A stretch of 64,000 nucleotides of DNA from Opisthorchis felineus. Its lineage: Eukaryota; Platyhelminthes; Trematoda; Opisthorchiida; Opisthorchiidae. The stretch spans positions 178,249-242,248 of the forward strand of contig SJOL01005588.1 of the NCBI GenBank assembly GCA_004794785.1. Direction: 5' to 3'. Below, piece after piece: positions 1 through 12,039 of the stretch; position 1 is the stretch's first letter, and each line of letters opens with the position of its first letter. A program made the translations under genes and the position numbers. The notes under the pieces were generated by a model that searched no databases, was not told the DNA's origin, and worked only from the letters and a program-made list of their open reading frames with translations.

Positions 1-1057
1 AGTCTGGGTAGGGACAACAAACTTCTGGATTTAGGACATCGGTATGTTCTGGAGGTTTTGATGAATAAGTGCATTCGTACACAACGTCCACTGTTCTATC
101 CATACCGAAAGGCTGTAAAGTTACGTAAGGGATCGGAGTGCACAAACTGGTCCGTTCAGACGCTCCTTCAGCATGCTGGTTATTTATAATGGTGGAGGAA
201 TGCATTTCATTTACAGCCTTGAAATCGGTAAAGCTTGCAGGTAGCTCGGTCGTGTGTATCAGGTTAGATGGAGGTGTACTTAAGATTTCTCGAGTAGAGT
301 TGTCACGTTCACTTTCGACGTTTGGGGTACTGCAAACAGTAGTTGAAATGGAACGGCTCTGTGAATTAACCGGAAAGTCTTCTGATACTTCTGAGTCCAC
401 CATGCACGGTGCATGGTGTTTTGAGCTCTCTCCTTGTTGGAAGCATATTCCATTTAAGGTATATGTATCATAGTCGGCGTAGAAATCGGTGTTGCATGTG
501 TGTGGATAAGAGTAGGGAGGAAGTCGGAACCCAGTACCTTGTGAAATAATAGGATATGGAGATACCAGAGGAATGCTTGGTACTCTGGATGTGGTGGACG
601 AAATCGGGGAGGAATAGGAGCTCTGAAGAGCTGGCCATGTTGTTGGTTGTTGGGTGGTTTGGTCGTGATGATGTTGCACAACATCAGCCTGGGATGAGTT
701 GCCTTGATTAATAAAACATTGCTTTGTTGATCCTGATCCAATCTTTTCCGTGTTTTTCAGCTGGTTTCTGGCGGGTAGCACATACTTACTGCAATCGGTT
801 AATTGTCTAACATCAGGACTTGGAGTAGCGACAAGACCAGTTATCAAAGCACTGCTTGTTGGTCCAAGCGCCGGTTGCTCTTCTCCTGGAAATGCCAAGG
901 CGAATAACAATTCAGGCTCGTAGACAAACCGATATACGTACCGTTCACCCGAGACCTTTTGCATTATGCCCTTCTCGTAGTAGTACCGCAGTGAACGACT
1001 GAGTTTGTCGTAATTCATAGCCGGACGATTTTTCTGAATCCCCCACAGCCGGGCGAC
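1..1057 (-). CDS. ETV1/4/5-like: ETS-domain transcription factor (PEA3/ETV1-4-5 type), exon 4: C-terminal half of the ETS domain and long C-terminal region, partial
   Basis: Sequence-specific nuclear transcription factor that binds GGAA-core sites. Read on the minus strand from 1057, this exon opens with residues [10 protein letters not shown] and continues through the recognition helix ([16 protein letters not shown]). Both DNA-contacting arginines are present, at about residues 467 and 470 of the assembled protein. A GERYVYRF strand and an FALAFP segment follow; the latter is typical of the PEA3 group. The acceptor is an AG at 1058-1059 after a short pyrimidine-poor stretch, and phase 0 matches the preceding exon. 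After the domain come about 300 residues rich in Ser, Thr, Pro and Gln with no recognised fold. The frame stays open for 352 codons to the left edge, so the stop codon lies outside the window. The family call is very secure; the exact paralogue (ETV1, 4 or 5 equivalent) is not. Confidence 0.95.
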
Positions 1058-1464
1058 CTGTGAATGTCAAGATCGTTGGTTTTAAAATTCGGTTGTGGAC
1101 GACAAAAACGGCAATGGGCTGATCTGAACTAAAAGCCATCACTACCCTATGTCGGAAGGCAAAGAACAAATTTTTGCGCTGAACGGCATCAGACGACTTG
1201 GCCCAATTACAGATTTTCAAATGGCGGTCTTGTTAAAATTACCTATGGAAAAGTGTATTTGATTATTTGGACAAAGAAATTCATGTCCCTCTGGTGCACA
1301 GTTTAAACAGCACAAGATGAAGCCTAAGTAAGCCTAATACAGAGTGAAAAAAATGTTAGTTCCCCTGGATTTACAACAACATTGTAAAGCTGAGGCCAAA
1401 TGATGAAGTTTTACAGGAAGTAACCACCTATTCTAAGAATGAGGATTCTAAAGACGTCTGAAGC

Positions 1465-1815
1465 AGCGAAATACACTTATTTGCAAACAAATTTGGTTTT
1501 GCAAGAGACTCATCTGGAACCCAGCTGAATCTCTCGTTTGTGATGTTTCCAGGCATGAGGCGGCCTGGTGCAGCACATTCAGTTGCCTGGAAACATCACA
1601 AGCGAGAGTTTCAGCTGGGTTCGAGGTGAGTCTCCCGCAAAACCAAATTTGTTTGCAAATGAGTGCATTTCGCTAATTCCGTGCAATCTGGTTTCAAGTA
1701 GAACATAAGGTTGACGGAAACTCGAGGACTGTGCCTATCTGATGAGCCCCAAGAAGGGCGAAACCGGTAGTGGGCTTTTGAAGAATTTTCAGCAACCCTA
1801 TGAGTAGTGTAATGC
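1465..1815 (+). mobile_element. Hammerhead foldback element, best-preserved copy
   Basis: A composite of three parts. First is a near-perfect palindrome with arms at 1465-1555 and 1584-1674 (91 bp each, about 90% identical, 28-nt loop). Second is a 58-nt linker leading to a hammerhead ribozyme at 1733-1775. Third is a tail ending near ATGAGTAGTGTA. The same order of pieces recurs in decayed form near 24.1, 24.4 and 39.3 kb, and tail-only relics occur at 29.2 and 51.5 kb, so this is a dispersed family. No protein is encoded, so it is non-autonomous. It lies antisense in intron 3 of the ETS gene. The class is uncertain: Penelope-associated, retrozyme-like or a foldback DNA element are all possible. 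Confidence 0.75.
1733..1775 (+). ncRNA. Hammerhead ribozyme, intact core (type I-like topology)
   Basis: All catalytic boxes are present: CUGAUGA (1739-1745), helix II GCCC/GGGC (1746-1749 with 1756-1759) around a CAAGAA loop, and GAAA (1760-1763). A short self-complementary helix III, ACCGGU (1763-1768), is followed by cleavage-site A at 1769. Helix I pairs GCCUAU (1733-1738) with GUGGGC (1770-1775) over 6 bp including two G-U pairs. Helix III is too short for a stable monomer, as is known for hammerheads of Penelope-like elements, but the palindrome would allow two RNAs to pair. Cleavage after A1769 is predicted. The core and helices are visible directly; activity is inferred. Confidence 0.85.
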
Positions 1816-3109
1816 GTCTAAAACTCCCAATTCTTCTCATCCTAACAATAGTCCACTTCAGGTCAGTGGTCTACGGTTATCCTACTGAACTCTGTCATTA
1901 GCATCATTTTGTACGCCAAAATAGTTAGCAAAGCATCAGCGCACAAACAAAAGCCTAAACAGGTCATTCATTTCTATCAGGAACACTTGTGTATTTATTT
2001 GTGACATTATCCTCTGCCATTCGTACACTCATTCATGTCGTAATTGTATACTTTTTTTTAACTGATGGTTTGGTTTTTATCACTTCCATCACGCTCAGCG
2101 CTGGAGAACTACCATTTAGGTGTACTAAATATGCTTGTGGGTGTCTCCCGAAACTCTATCGTTTATCCGGATGGTCCACTAAATCAAGCTCTAACCAAAG
2201 TAAGGAAACGGAAGTGATAAAAATGGAGAAGTGACAGAAGTCTCCCTGCGTCAGGGGTTATAAAATTCCATATTTTTGCACCCCACTGAAAGAACAGTTT
2301 CTTGACTGACTAACGGTTGATAGTTAAGTCGGCCATTTTGGTGGCAATTCGCCACAATAAAGCTGACCTTAGCCAGAATGTCGCCTCTGGACAGGTGTGG
2401 GACCTTTTTCCAGAAGTAAGCTCCAGCTCACCAGTCGATCACGGAAACATTTTCTTCAATGATAATAGACGGAGTGAAATAAAATGTATTAGAAAGTCTC
2501 CAAATTTAGGCCTTTTAGAAATCGGTGGTCTGCATGGACATAGGTATGGGCAAACCTTCATGATATGAAGTTGGGTTGTGGGAAGAATGGATCACACCAG
2601 GCTCCAAATTAATAAGTTCAATGCCAGCCCAATTCAAAACGCTGTTCACGGGTCAGCGAGAAGAAACCCCGCTGAAAGGAAAACACTGTGGGATTTAGCA
2701 GAACTAATCACCTACTTGTTACTCAGTTTCATAGTTCACGCCCCTAGGTTCGAAGGTGTGCGACCGCTGGCATCAGATCTGAACATCGGGTACCTTAAAA
2801 AGTGCTTTCATTGAATTCGCTCATACAACGATCCGTATGCATATCTGACTACTTGCGAGTAGCCAGGTGATTGACCCTAATTTTTGTCAGTCATCTTGGA
2901 AAAGTTGACAATCACCAGAGCATTTGCTGAGTTTGAGCTCACACGCACGAATAAATAACTGGAACTGGAGACCCGATGAAATTCCCTGTAGTGAATGACA
3001 CTGATATGCTTCTGCACAATCCGCAGCACACAGGTGGCCTCGAGATTCCGCTGCGAAGCCATTCAGCGAAGGTTCTTTTATTTAGGGTAAGCAGTATGGG
3101 ACTGCAGAC

Positions 3110-3165
3110 AGTCTTGTTTGGGGCTCATCAGATAGGCCTAGTCCCCGGAAGCTGAGAAAATCAAT
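3110..3165 (-). ncRNA. Degenerate hammerhead half-core
   Basis: On the minus strand GGCCTAT is followed by CTGATGAGCCCCAAACAAGA. This matches helix I and the first half of the hammerhead at 1733, but the GAAAC box is lost. A relic of the same family in the opposite orientation within the same intron. Confidence 0.5.
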
Positions 3166-3204
3166 TCCTGGCATGAATAATGTGTCTTAATGTTTAATTT
3201 TTGA

Positions 3205-3275
3205 GCTCACTTACCTGTTGAACCCCAAACAGGACGAAAGCGGTCGTGAGCTACCTGTGGATTTTGAGCGATCGT
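3205..3275 (+). ncRNA. Degenerate hammerhead of a second subtype
   Basis: Reads CTGTTGA-ACCCC-AAAC-AGGAC-GAAAGC, close to the schistosome-style core (stem II GUCC/GGAC), with one core base changed (A to T in CUGANGA). The tail GAGCTACCTGTGGATTTTGA recurs at 24.85 kb, after a similar hammerhead-like core, showing a second hammerhead-bearing family. Probably inactive. Confidence 0.45.
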
Positions 3276-3389
3276 CCACTCTTCCTGCTATAAACTTGTT
3301 GTACACATATGAAGATATAGATATTATTGCGGTTTCCATACTTGGGATTATTGCACCGTAAAGGTGAAAATGGGCGAACTATTTCTCAC

Positions 3390-4078
3390 CTCCTCTGGAT
3401 CATTGAGTTTAAACTCCAAAGTTCTACCGGTCCAGCAGATAAGATGCTGGCTTTTGGAGTCGTCCAACAGAGCCACCAAAAACTGCCACAGTTGCAACGA
3501 GCCTCGATGATGAAAATTAGCCAAAGCGGCAGATGCAGCTGCTACCACAGGATCACTCGTTAAAGAGGTGGCAGCTTGTGTATGACCTTCCGTATCGCCG
3601 TTTAGTAATTTTAGATTTGATTCCTTTTGGGTAGGATTCCCAGTAAAGGAACTAGACTGAATAATACTTGATGATAACGAGAGGGATTCTTCCAGCGTTG
3701 TTGTTGGTGCTATTGTTTTTGTCGGTGCAGCAAAGCAGTTTGGGTTGTGTTGCATATTCCCTGATTTCTGAGGACAGCTGGTAGTCATAAGTGTCCCAGC
3801 GCAGGGCCGGAAACCATGATGGGTCTTTCTATCCTGCTCTGAATAATAGATATATTTTGTAGGAAACACGGGATCGTCCAAATTGTCCATTGTATTTGAC
3901 ACTTCCAACATCCCGCTAGAGGATCCATTACCTGTAGAGAACAGCGGATATATAAAGTGGGAGTAGTGAAAAGACCTTCGAAGTGTATTCACACAACAAC
4001 CATTGTTGTCTAATGTCTTGGCCCAACATGGCATTGAACTAAGTTCTCCACAGCTGAATTTCCTCCGCTTCAATCCAA
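3390..4078 (-). CDS. ETV1/4/5-like: ETS-domain transcription factor (PEA3 type), exon 3: linker and N-terminal half of the ETS domain
   Basis: The exon encodes residues about 217-446. The last 38 residues are the first half of an ETS domain: GSLQLWQFLVALLDD, then CWTGRTLEFKLNDPEE, with the conserved Trp residues of the hydrophobic core. The donor GAG|GTGAGA lies at 3389 and joins in phase 0 to exon 4, recreating the family's EEVARLWG run exactly. The acceptor is AG at 4079-4080 behind a clear pyrimidine tract. The two leading bases complete the codon left open by exon 2. The region before the domain is Ser/Thr-rich linker without a PNT (pointed) domain, as expected for the PEA3 group. An Ala-rich stretch sits just before the domain. 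Confidence 0.95.
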
Positions 4079-6897
4079 CTAAGAAAAAGAGAACTCTTGG
4101 AAGCCATCCTCCTCAAAAATGTCACTTTTCACCGTGAACCAAAATCGTGGCACACGTGACCGTGTGTCGCACGACCAACTAACCATGCGATTGTTTGTGA
4201 TTCACAATATGACAGTAGCAACTTCATTTCCGACTTACTAACCACTATTTAGAGTGAATGCATAGTTTAGAACCACTTGTGGATGCTATATCTGACATAA
4301 GCTGATTAAAAGGGAGTATTCTTCGCCAGTTCGCATTATGTTTCTGTGAGTTCAGTATTATGCAGTCCCACTTCAGGAGAGTGAATGATATTCATCAAAT
4401 GTTATTATCATCCTCACAGAGGATAAATCTTTCTTTGTAGAAAACACAAACCATATGATTTGGAAGGGGTTATAGACTTCCTTATTACATATCGGACAAT
4501 GAACCTTAGCCTTTATGAGAGAGAAAAGGGGTAAGCTCACCATGAGTTAAGCTAATCAAGATTTACAGTCTTTCCACCCTGGAGGAACCAGTTTTGTAGA
4601 GGAATACATGCACGAGAGGATAAACTCTCTCGGTATCGTTAATTTCATTATTTAACCTAATGTGGATAGAGAGCACACCACAAGAAACAGTACTGGATCA
4701 AGAATCCGCTTATACAAAAAGTGCATACTACGGTAAGCTTTCGTCACCCGGATGCTCCAGGTAAGCTAAATATGGTCTAAATGCGCCATAAAACTGCACT
4801 TTTATTAACAAGCTAACAACACCTTGCGGTATGCGATTGATCTACTTAGACAATAACCACTGATTGGCCCAATTCTGCATGGTCGCCCCAACCCTCTACC
4901 GATAGTGGGCTGCACTGGGCAATGTGCTGAATCATTGTTAATTTCCCTTGCTCTATAATGACTAGCCTGGCAGTCCCAGTAGATGGCTGGTCTGTTCATC
5001 GAGGTCGGCAGTTGGCCTCCTGGATTGTTGGATGTAACCAGTGGAGATGACGTCGTCAGTGTGGCTCTGAGTAGGTAGATTCCTCCAGGCAGAAGATGGA
5101 GGAATTTATCCACTCGTTTGTCCACGTCTGCAATCTAAATGCCACGCTCGGTGAGCAGACAGGCAACGAAGCAGCGCACCCCAGCTACCTATATTCTGCA
5201 GTATCGCAAGTCTCAGTAGATGTCATGTCATTCGGGTACAAGGAGCGAAAGCAACCACAAGCGTCTTCCGTTGTGGTCATCCCTCTCCGCCAAAAGTTGC
5301 CATTTCGGTGGACCAAGGAATACGGAAGTCAATTCAACTAGCAAAAGCTTAGTTGTGGTTTTCATCCACGAGCGTATGTTGTGCTGATAACATTATCAAT
5401 GATATCTATGAGTATTTCGGACAGCGTCTGCCAGGTAATAAGTTTCCCCAGCTAGGCCCTTAGTTGGCTAAAATCGTAGGAAGTAAGGGCAATGAATCCG
5501 AAAGTGGGGTCACTTAAGATGAGTTGGACCAACCCGCAGTAGGCGGTCGGGTATAGTTTGTTTTGGCAATTTAAGTTACCAGATGAAATGATTTAAACAG
5601 GGTAAACAGAGTGCATAATTGACCGAGAAATTAATCAGTTTACTCTAAATATCTGCATGACAGTGCTTCGGACTTATTTTCAGACATGAATAAACTTTGA
5701 GCAGACATTATCTTACCCCAAAAATATATCGGTTCTGTGAGTGTCCACTTTACAAGCGGATCACTGTATTTCGTCAACAACAAACCTCTAAGCAAATTTT
5801 GTTTCACTGCTACTAACCATCAGAGGTTGCCATGATTTAAGCAAATCCTAGAAAGAGCTTTAACGAGTAAATGTTTTTTTCCCTTAGAATAAACAAAAAT
5901 CGTTCCCCGTTAGAAATAGCCTGGAGTGCGAGCACTCCCCCCGAAAAGGAGCAACCTCTCATAAGAGGTTGGCTGTCAGCTCAGTATATGGAAAACGGTA
6001 CTTATACCGAATTAGACAGCTGAGGAACAAAAGACGCGTTTACGGTAGAATGTCAGTAAGCAGCGAGCATTGTCAGTTGCAAATTAAGGAAAATGAACAG
6101 AAGAAAGACATTGTGCTGGTCTCAGTTTTGTCCGGGCGCTAGGTATGGTCGGGGGTAGATGTTTCATCTACTGCTTACATCGAGCCCCTCAAGGGTCTTC
6201 TCGAAAGTTCCGTGAGTAATGTGACCCTTCGAAGGATGGCCCCATTCGGCATCTAAAACAGTGTTGGATGAAGTGTCTTACGCTGCAATCATACAGTTAG
6301 CAATTAGGTTTACTACACAATGGCACTCGATTTGACCAGTTAGAGCCCATCAGCCGACGCGGAAGAGGATGATCGCTGACATCCTCCCAGAAGACGTGTC
6401 AAACTGACAGGTAGTCACCTGTATCTTTGGTCTTCCATCGCTTTCTGAGTTGACCATTTCGAACAATTACATAACCTCCGCCCATTGCCTGTTCAGACAC
6501 TTAAGGCGTGGCAGTAAAACCCTTCATAAAATTGTCATAATTTTTTGTCGAAAATACTCAGAGCCGGATTGTAACTTTACCGGATTTAAAAACCTTTTAA
6601 AAAAACTAATGAAAGCTGAAAACGTCAGGGACATTACTTTTCTATTCATTAGCTTACTATATAGAAGCTTTTCCTTCGAAAAGTCACCAATGTTGGTCAT
6701 CCATGAACTTTGTTGTCAATTATGATCTTGGTCTGTGAACTCAACTTAACAATAAGGAGCACTGAGAGGAGAAATACTAGAAGAAGCAGACAAGCGCCAA
6801 CCGTCCTTGGCATGTTACCCAGACCGCTTATGTCAAGTGTTAATTGTCTTTGATAATGGTTTCAATTGACTTTTGCTTTATTCAAATGGAGACTTAC
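4079..6897 (-). other. ETS gene intron 2
   Basis: A 2,819-bp intron with a GTAAGT donor and a pyrimidine-rich acceptor. I recognise no repeat family, RNA gene or coding segment in it; short open frames on either strand look like chance. Confidence 0.8.
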
Positions 6898-7205
6898 TAA
6901 CGATGTATTTTGGATAGTCCCAGTGCCACAGGTCGTCCAAGGGAGTTTTCATGTCCATCGGTGTCCACTGTTTAGAGTTATGGAAAGATATCTCTTCTCG
7001 TTTCGCTTCAATTGCCTCACAGGTTGTGTCGCTGTACGCAAAGTCAACTAGAGGAGATTCATTAGTATAACTGTCTTGATCTGGTCTTGGCAGCATGTGC
7101 GAATCAACCGACTGAACACTCTGACAGTAGGTATTTTCAAAAAATATCTGGTCTGTTGGGTAGAGCAGGAGGTGTTTCGTATTGTAATTCTTCTCTTCAG
7201 GTAAT
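6898..7205 (-). CDS. ETV1/4/5-like: ETS-domain transcription factor (PEA3 type), exon 2: N-terminal regulatory region
   Basis: A 308-nt exon with an AG acceptor at 7206-7207 after a T-rich tract and a strong GTAAGT donor beginning at 6897. It encodes about residues 114-217, including an acidic and aromatic stretch (for example DDLWHWDYPKY) that would suit a transactivation segment. No domain is recognised here. The assignment rests on splice logic. Exon 1 leaves two bases of a codon and this exon supplies one. This exon leaves one base and exon 3 supplies two. The frame is open throughout and the strand and order are correct. Function in activation is inferred from PEA3-group organisation rather than seen. 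Confidence 0.8.
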
Positions 7206-10200
7206 CTTGAAGAATAAAATATGAAAGATCACTATATTAACTTCTGAGAAGTATTCGTATTTTGGAACAAAGTCTTCCTTTTTACAACTTCCGTAATTCC
7301 TGTTCTATATTTGGGTTTCAGGTTTTCTCAAACAGTAATTTCGTTCACGCTAGCACTCCTGTCGGGCTTTTGGATCTTGTTTGTTAGTTCGCAGACAGTG
7401 TTGTAAAAGCATACACAGATCATTTAAGGATCGAAATTAAAAACAGAAATCTGTAAGACCTGTTGTAAAAAGTGCTTATCTAAGCAGGAGTCATTATCGT
7501 CGAACTTTCGTCAGCATTGTAGAAATAGCTAACGTGACCAAAGTGGAACTCAAAAATGTCAGTAAAATGTAGACTAGAGGTTAATTCAGATACCAACTGT
7601 ATAATACGAAATAACACTGGAAATATGTGGAAGCCGAGTTTGAAGGAATTCAGCTGAACACGAGAAATTATCATGATGCTGTGACAAGCACGCAATGCTT
7701 ACATGCCCATCAACCATCTGGCCAATTTGGGGCACTTTTTTTCGATAAAAACTTTCAAGTTTCCACGATGGCTTTCTGTTTTTGCTGCTGAGATGACATG
7801 CTTCATCATGAGGAAGACTTCATGTCAAGGCTAACATGTGCGGATCTCATATGACAGATGTTCCAAGGCTAGATGTCACCTTTTTGCTCATCTGTCCATT
7901 TTTAGTGCCAAAAGTGAACGTTGATTTCCATCCTCAATAGTTTAGCGTGTTCTTAATAACAAAAATCTACAATCGACCTGATGCCCTTTGAACGGTGAGC
8001 ACGACTGCAGCCTGCCCGGCGCAGTAAACAGGGATGTGTTTCCCGTGCAGTGCGGAGTTTTACTGAAAGTAAAAATGGACGGATAATTGAGAAATGGGCT
8101 TTTACGGAAGAAAACGTTGATTATTCCTTTTTCGGAGGAAAATTGTTTGAAATACCACTTTTGGAATTGAGTTTCCCGTGGAGCCGTCGTTAGCTGACAT
8201 TCCGTCAAGCAAATAAGACGAGGCAATCCTGAACTAGCAAGTGCTTGAATCAGTTGGTGATGAACGCAGCGAAAGACGATAGCCATCTGCCATACCTCGA
8301 GCCCTATTACTTGACCGTTTGCCCTCTGCCATTGGCAGGTGGGTACACTCAAGTGCCCATGCACCCCTTGCAAGTCCTGTGCCTTGTCTAATATGACCGT
8401 TCCCTGAGGTGGAGGACTCTACACGTGAAATTTTTATTCACATAATAGGGTATAAAAATTGAAAAAGCAACTTGCCATCTCTTTACTCCGCGATATTCCG
8501 TCCAACTATCGAGGTGAAGGTATACTGAGAGATCGTAAAACAAATTTCCGTGTGCATGAGAGTTATTGTGGAATTCAGAACACGAGGTATGGAAAATTAA
8601 CATATCCGCAATTTTTATTCTGGCCAATAGAAACCAAGAGAGAACAAACTAAAAGTCAGCTACCCATCCAAGTAAGACAATGCGGGTAAAAGTGATAAAT
8701 CTTTTTAAGCAAAGATTGACTGACCTGAATGGCCAGAGGTTACATGAGCAGACCTCGGAAGTCTCAACGCGTCGACGAACGCTTCCTGAGATCACAGACT
8801 TGGGTTGTGTGAGTAAATAACAAGTGCTTTAGGTTAGGCCAGACAGTGATATGGAACGGATCTGGGCAGATAGATAGCTGCAGGATACAATGTTCTGAAG
8901 ACGGTGAAATAACTAATCAGGTGACTAGCGTCAGCAAAGTGCGCAACCACTGAGCTAGTAACTGACCCCTTCAATCCGGTTGTCGGCCGACCAGGGTTAT
9001 ATTTCTGTACATATGCTCCTGTGCATAGCTGACACATGCGATTTAAAAAATTTCAATGACAAGGGTTGAATGTTGACGTGGCTGGCTGAAATACTTATTC
9101 AGCATACATGATACTGATTAGCAAGTGATTTACCATTTGATGTGTTCCTAATCTGATCCACTTTTATTTTCTACTGCATCGAATAGAGCCTAAATCCGGT
9201 GAGTCACTTTTGTACAAATGGTGAAAGCCATGCGTCACTTTTAACCTTTCTGACAAATTCCACTGTATGCATACTCATCAAATTAGGGTTCTAAAGCTGT
9301 TCACTGTTAGTCCCATTAAATTAGGCCAAATAGAATGGTAGACACTGTAAACCTGAACAATTCAACAAGTGCGACAGATCATCCGCTTCAGCTTTGTTCC
9401 AAGAGGCTTAAAGGTTACTGAGTTTATGTGGCCAGTCTTCCAGGAATATACTAGCCTCCATACACAGATAGTTTAAAAAGCTTACTCTGACAGCAAAAGA
9501 TGTTCTATACGCCCAAAATGTTCAGCCGTATTATGTGAATGGTAGATGTGTAATCTAACCACATAGATTGGGAGAAAGTTAAAAGACTGATCGGGAATCG
9601 AGGGAAACCCGACATCTTGCACATGGCATTTGGAACATGTGTTATGAGCATCCACTCGAATTCCTGAATCTATTCCCTTAATAGTTTCGGCACTCCTGAG
9701 CTTAGTAAATCTTACTGCAAGGTATATTGCGGGACGTAACTGGATCCGGACTGCTAGCTGAACTGTTGCTGCGGAACGATAACTGGCGAAGAAATCAAGA
9801 TTTCATCCTTTAGGTGAAGAGCGGTGGTAAGCTAAACCATCCACTTCGTGATTATCATACAGAGCTGCTGCTTTCTGGAAGTCATCACTTGAAGTCATAA
9901 TGGACGACAACAAAATCTTCAAGCGCAAAAGTGACGGACATCTTGGAGACAGCTAGCGTCGGTTACAACGATGACAACAGATAAGCAAAGACAAATAGGG
10001 AAATGAAGCTCAAATAAACTGCCCCAGTTGTCCTGCCTAAAGTGAATAAAGAAGTGCGAAGTACAGAATATGAACTGCGTTCAGCCACGAGTCGACTATC
10101 ATTGGTCGCGTCTTGGATCACGTTGAACTGATAGACATCCATCTATTTTGTTCCCATCAGGGAGTGCAACGAAGCCACCGTCACAGATAAAACTCTCAGT

Positions 10201-12039
10201 CAACCACAATTGGATTGTTTTATTTCTGTTTGGGTCTTAATCTAAGGACTCAAACTGGATTTAGCTCAACTGTAAAAAAGAGACAATTCGTACGACGAAG
10301 AAATGAACCGCAACAACTATTTCCTTCAGTGTAATTTAGGTGAGCCACTTCTCATTAGGAAGGACGCCACAGTAGTAATGCGGATAGCCGAGAACCGAAA
10401 AAGTCTTTTCTTCCTTTGAAGGGTTGATTAAAACTCGTCGTAATGACAGCAGTTTGCGGTGAAAATTTATCCACACCATTTTAAAGACGCTCCCCATTGC
10501 AAAAGAAGACGCTTTGTACGAGCTTTCGTTCTGCTTCATACTCTTCTACTAAAGATCTGATGAACATCTTAGTAGAACTAAAACCCAAGAACCTAGTGGA
10601 GAATAGTCACCAGCAACTATAGTATTGTCTTATTAGGGAGACGCTTTCCTCTTCCAGTGGCATCAACATCTCTTGATTGAACTGAAATTTTGTTATTTTT
10701 TGGTTTTAGCTGTGCAGTTGCTGTTCTCTGCTTGACTAAAATAATAGTGTTAACTTGTCATATATTTGTAGAGCGTAGTCTATACAAGGCCTGCTGTGAT
10801 TGGACCGATTGGGACCGATAGCCCCAGAGCGGCGAACAGGGTCAGGGTTTGGGTCTGATGCTGGACTATACATAAAAATATATCATAAAAATCAAATATT
10901 TACGCTGATCATTTGAGGAATAGCTATAGCCGTATGATAGGCCGATGCAATGGCACTAGATACTAAATTTACTTGACGCCTGTTACTGTCAACAAGGAAG
11001 TAGGTAGTTGAGGTAATGAGCACTTTAACGTACATGGTATGGCACAAGCGTTTTGTGCACACCTGAATGCGGTACAACATTCAAGTCACTCATTTCCTTG
11101 TCGCGCTTCGGGTACAAGTTACATTGGCCAGCATTCAAGTGTTGGGTAAGCGGTGGCATAATAATATAACACTGAGGGCTAACACTGTTTTCTGTCACTG
11201 AACTATTTCCATCATCAATCGATTCCTGAAATTCCTAACGTAATACCACACCTCTTAAAACCAAGAACAGAAGGAAAGTGCTCCGCATGGATGTTTATAA
11301 TTTCTTTAGTTGAAATATCAGAATTCAAATGGCCACTCGTAGGATGAAGTTGTATTGGCAAACCGGACCCACGGAGTGGCTGAATAAAAAATGCTTTGAC
11401 TTGACATGCGGTTGACCACTGAATGCGCGCCACTGCGCAAATCGACAGCTCCCATTGGCGAATCTGACTGTTCCGCTCGCAGAGTGTTGTTCAAGAAAAT
11501 TTTTGAGGTACATGCACTTCTTGCAAAAAAGAATATTGTCTGACACATTTTCCCGTCTGACTATAGATCAATTTCACCAGTTCATAAATATGAGTAGACT
11601 AACCAAAAGGCGAATGTTTTGAAATCAAGGCCATCTTCGTAATTTTTTAGAACATCATGTAAAAATGAGGGAATTCCCAAACTCGAGATTACTGTAGATC
11701 AGGGACACTTTGGCATGATTTCACTTCTGTCCATGATTCTTAACTTGACCGCATTAAATAACGTCGAACCAGCACTCAGTGGATGACTTGACTATTGAGT
11801 ACAATGAACATAGTTTCAAATCCATGCAGTCCAACGCAGCATGCTTCATCAAATTCTAAGTTGGGTTTCAGTCGACTAATCATGTGTCACTGTGGAGAAT
11901 TCTTTGCTGATGGTGTTCCGCGAGGCCAGTACACCTCATTAAGGACTATTACTCATTAGTGAAAGCTCGAGTCCGGGGAAACGGCAAGGAGAGCACAGAG
12001 TTTGACAATGGGTCTGATGTACGACAAGACAGGTGGTGT

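Larger units (their letters stand above)
1058..3389 (-). other. ETS gene intron 3 (interrupts the ETS domain)
   Basis: A 2,332-bp phase-0 GT-AG intron that separates the two halves of the ETS domain. It contains an antisense hammerhead foldback element (1465-1815) and two degenerate hammerhead-like sequences near 3.13 and 3.22 kb. Between these, about 1820-3110, I see no recognisable gene or repeat. Confidence 0.9.
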
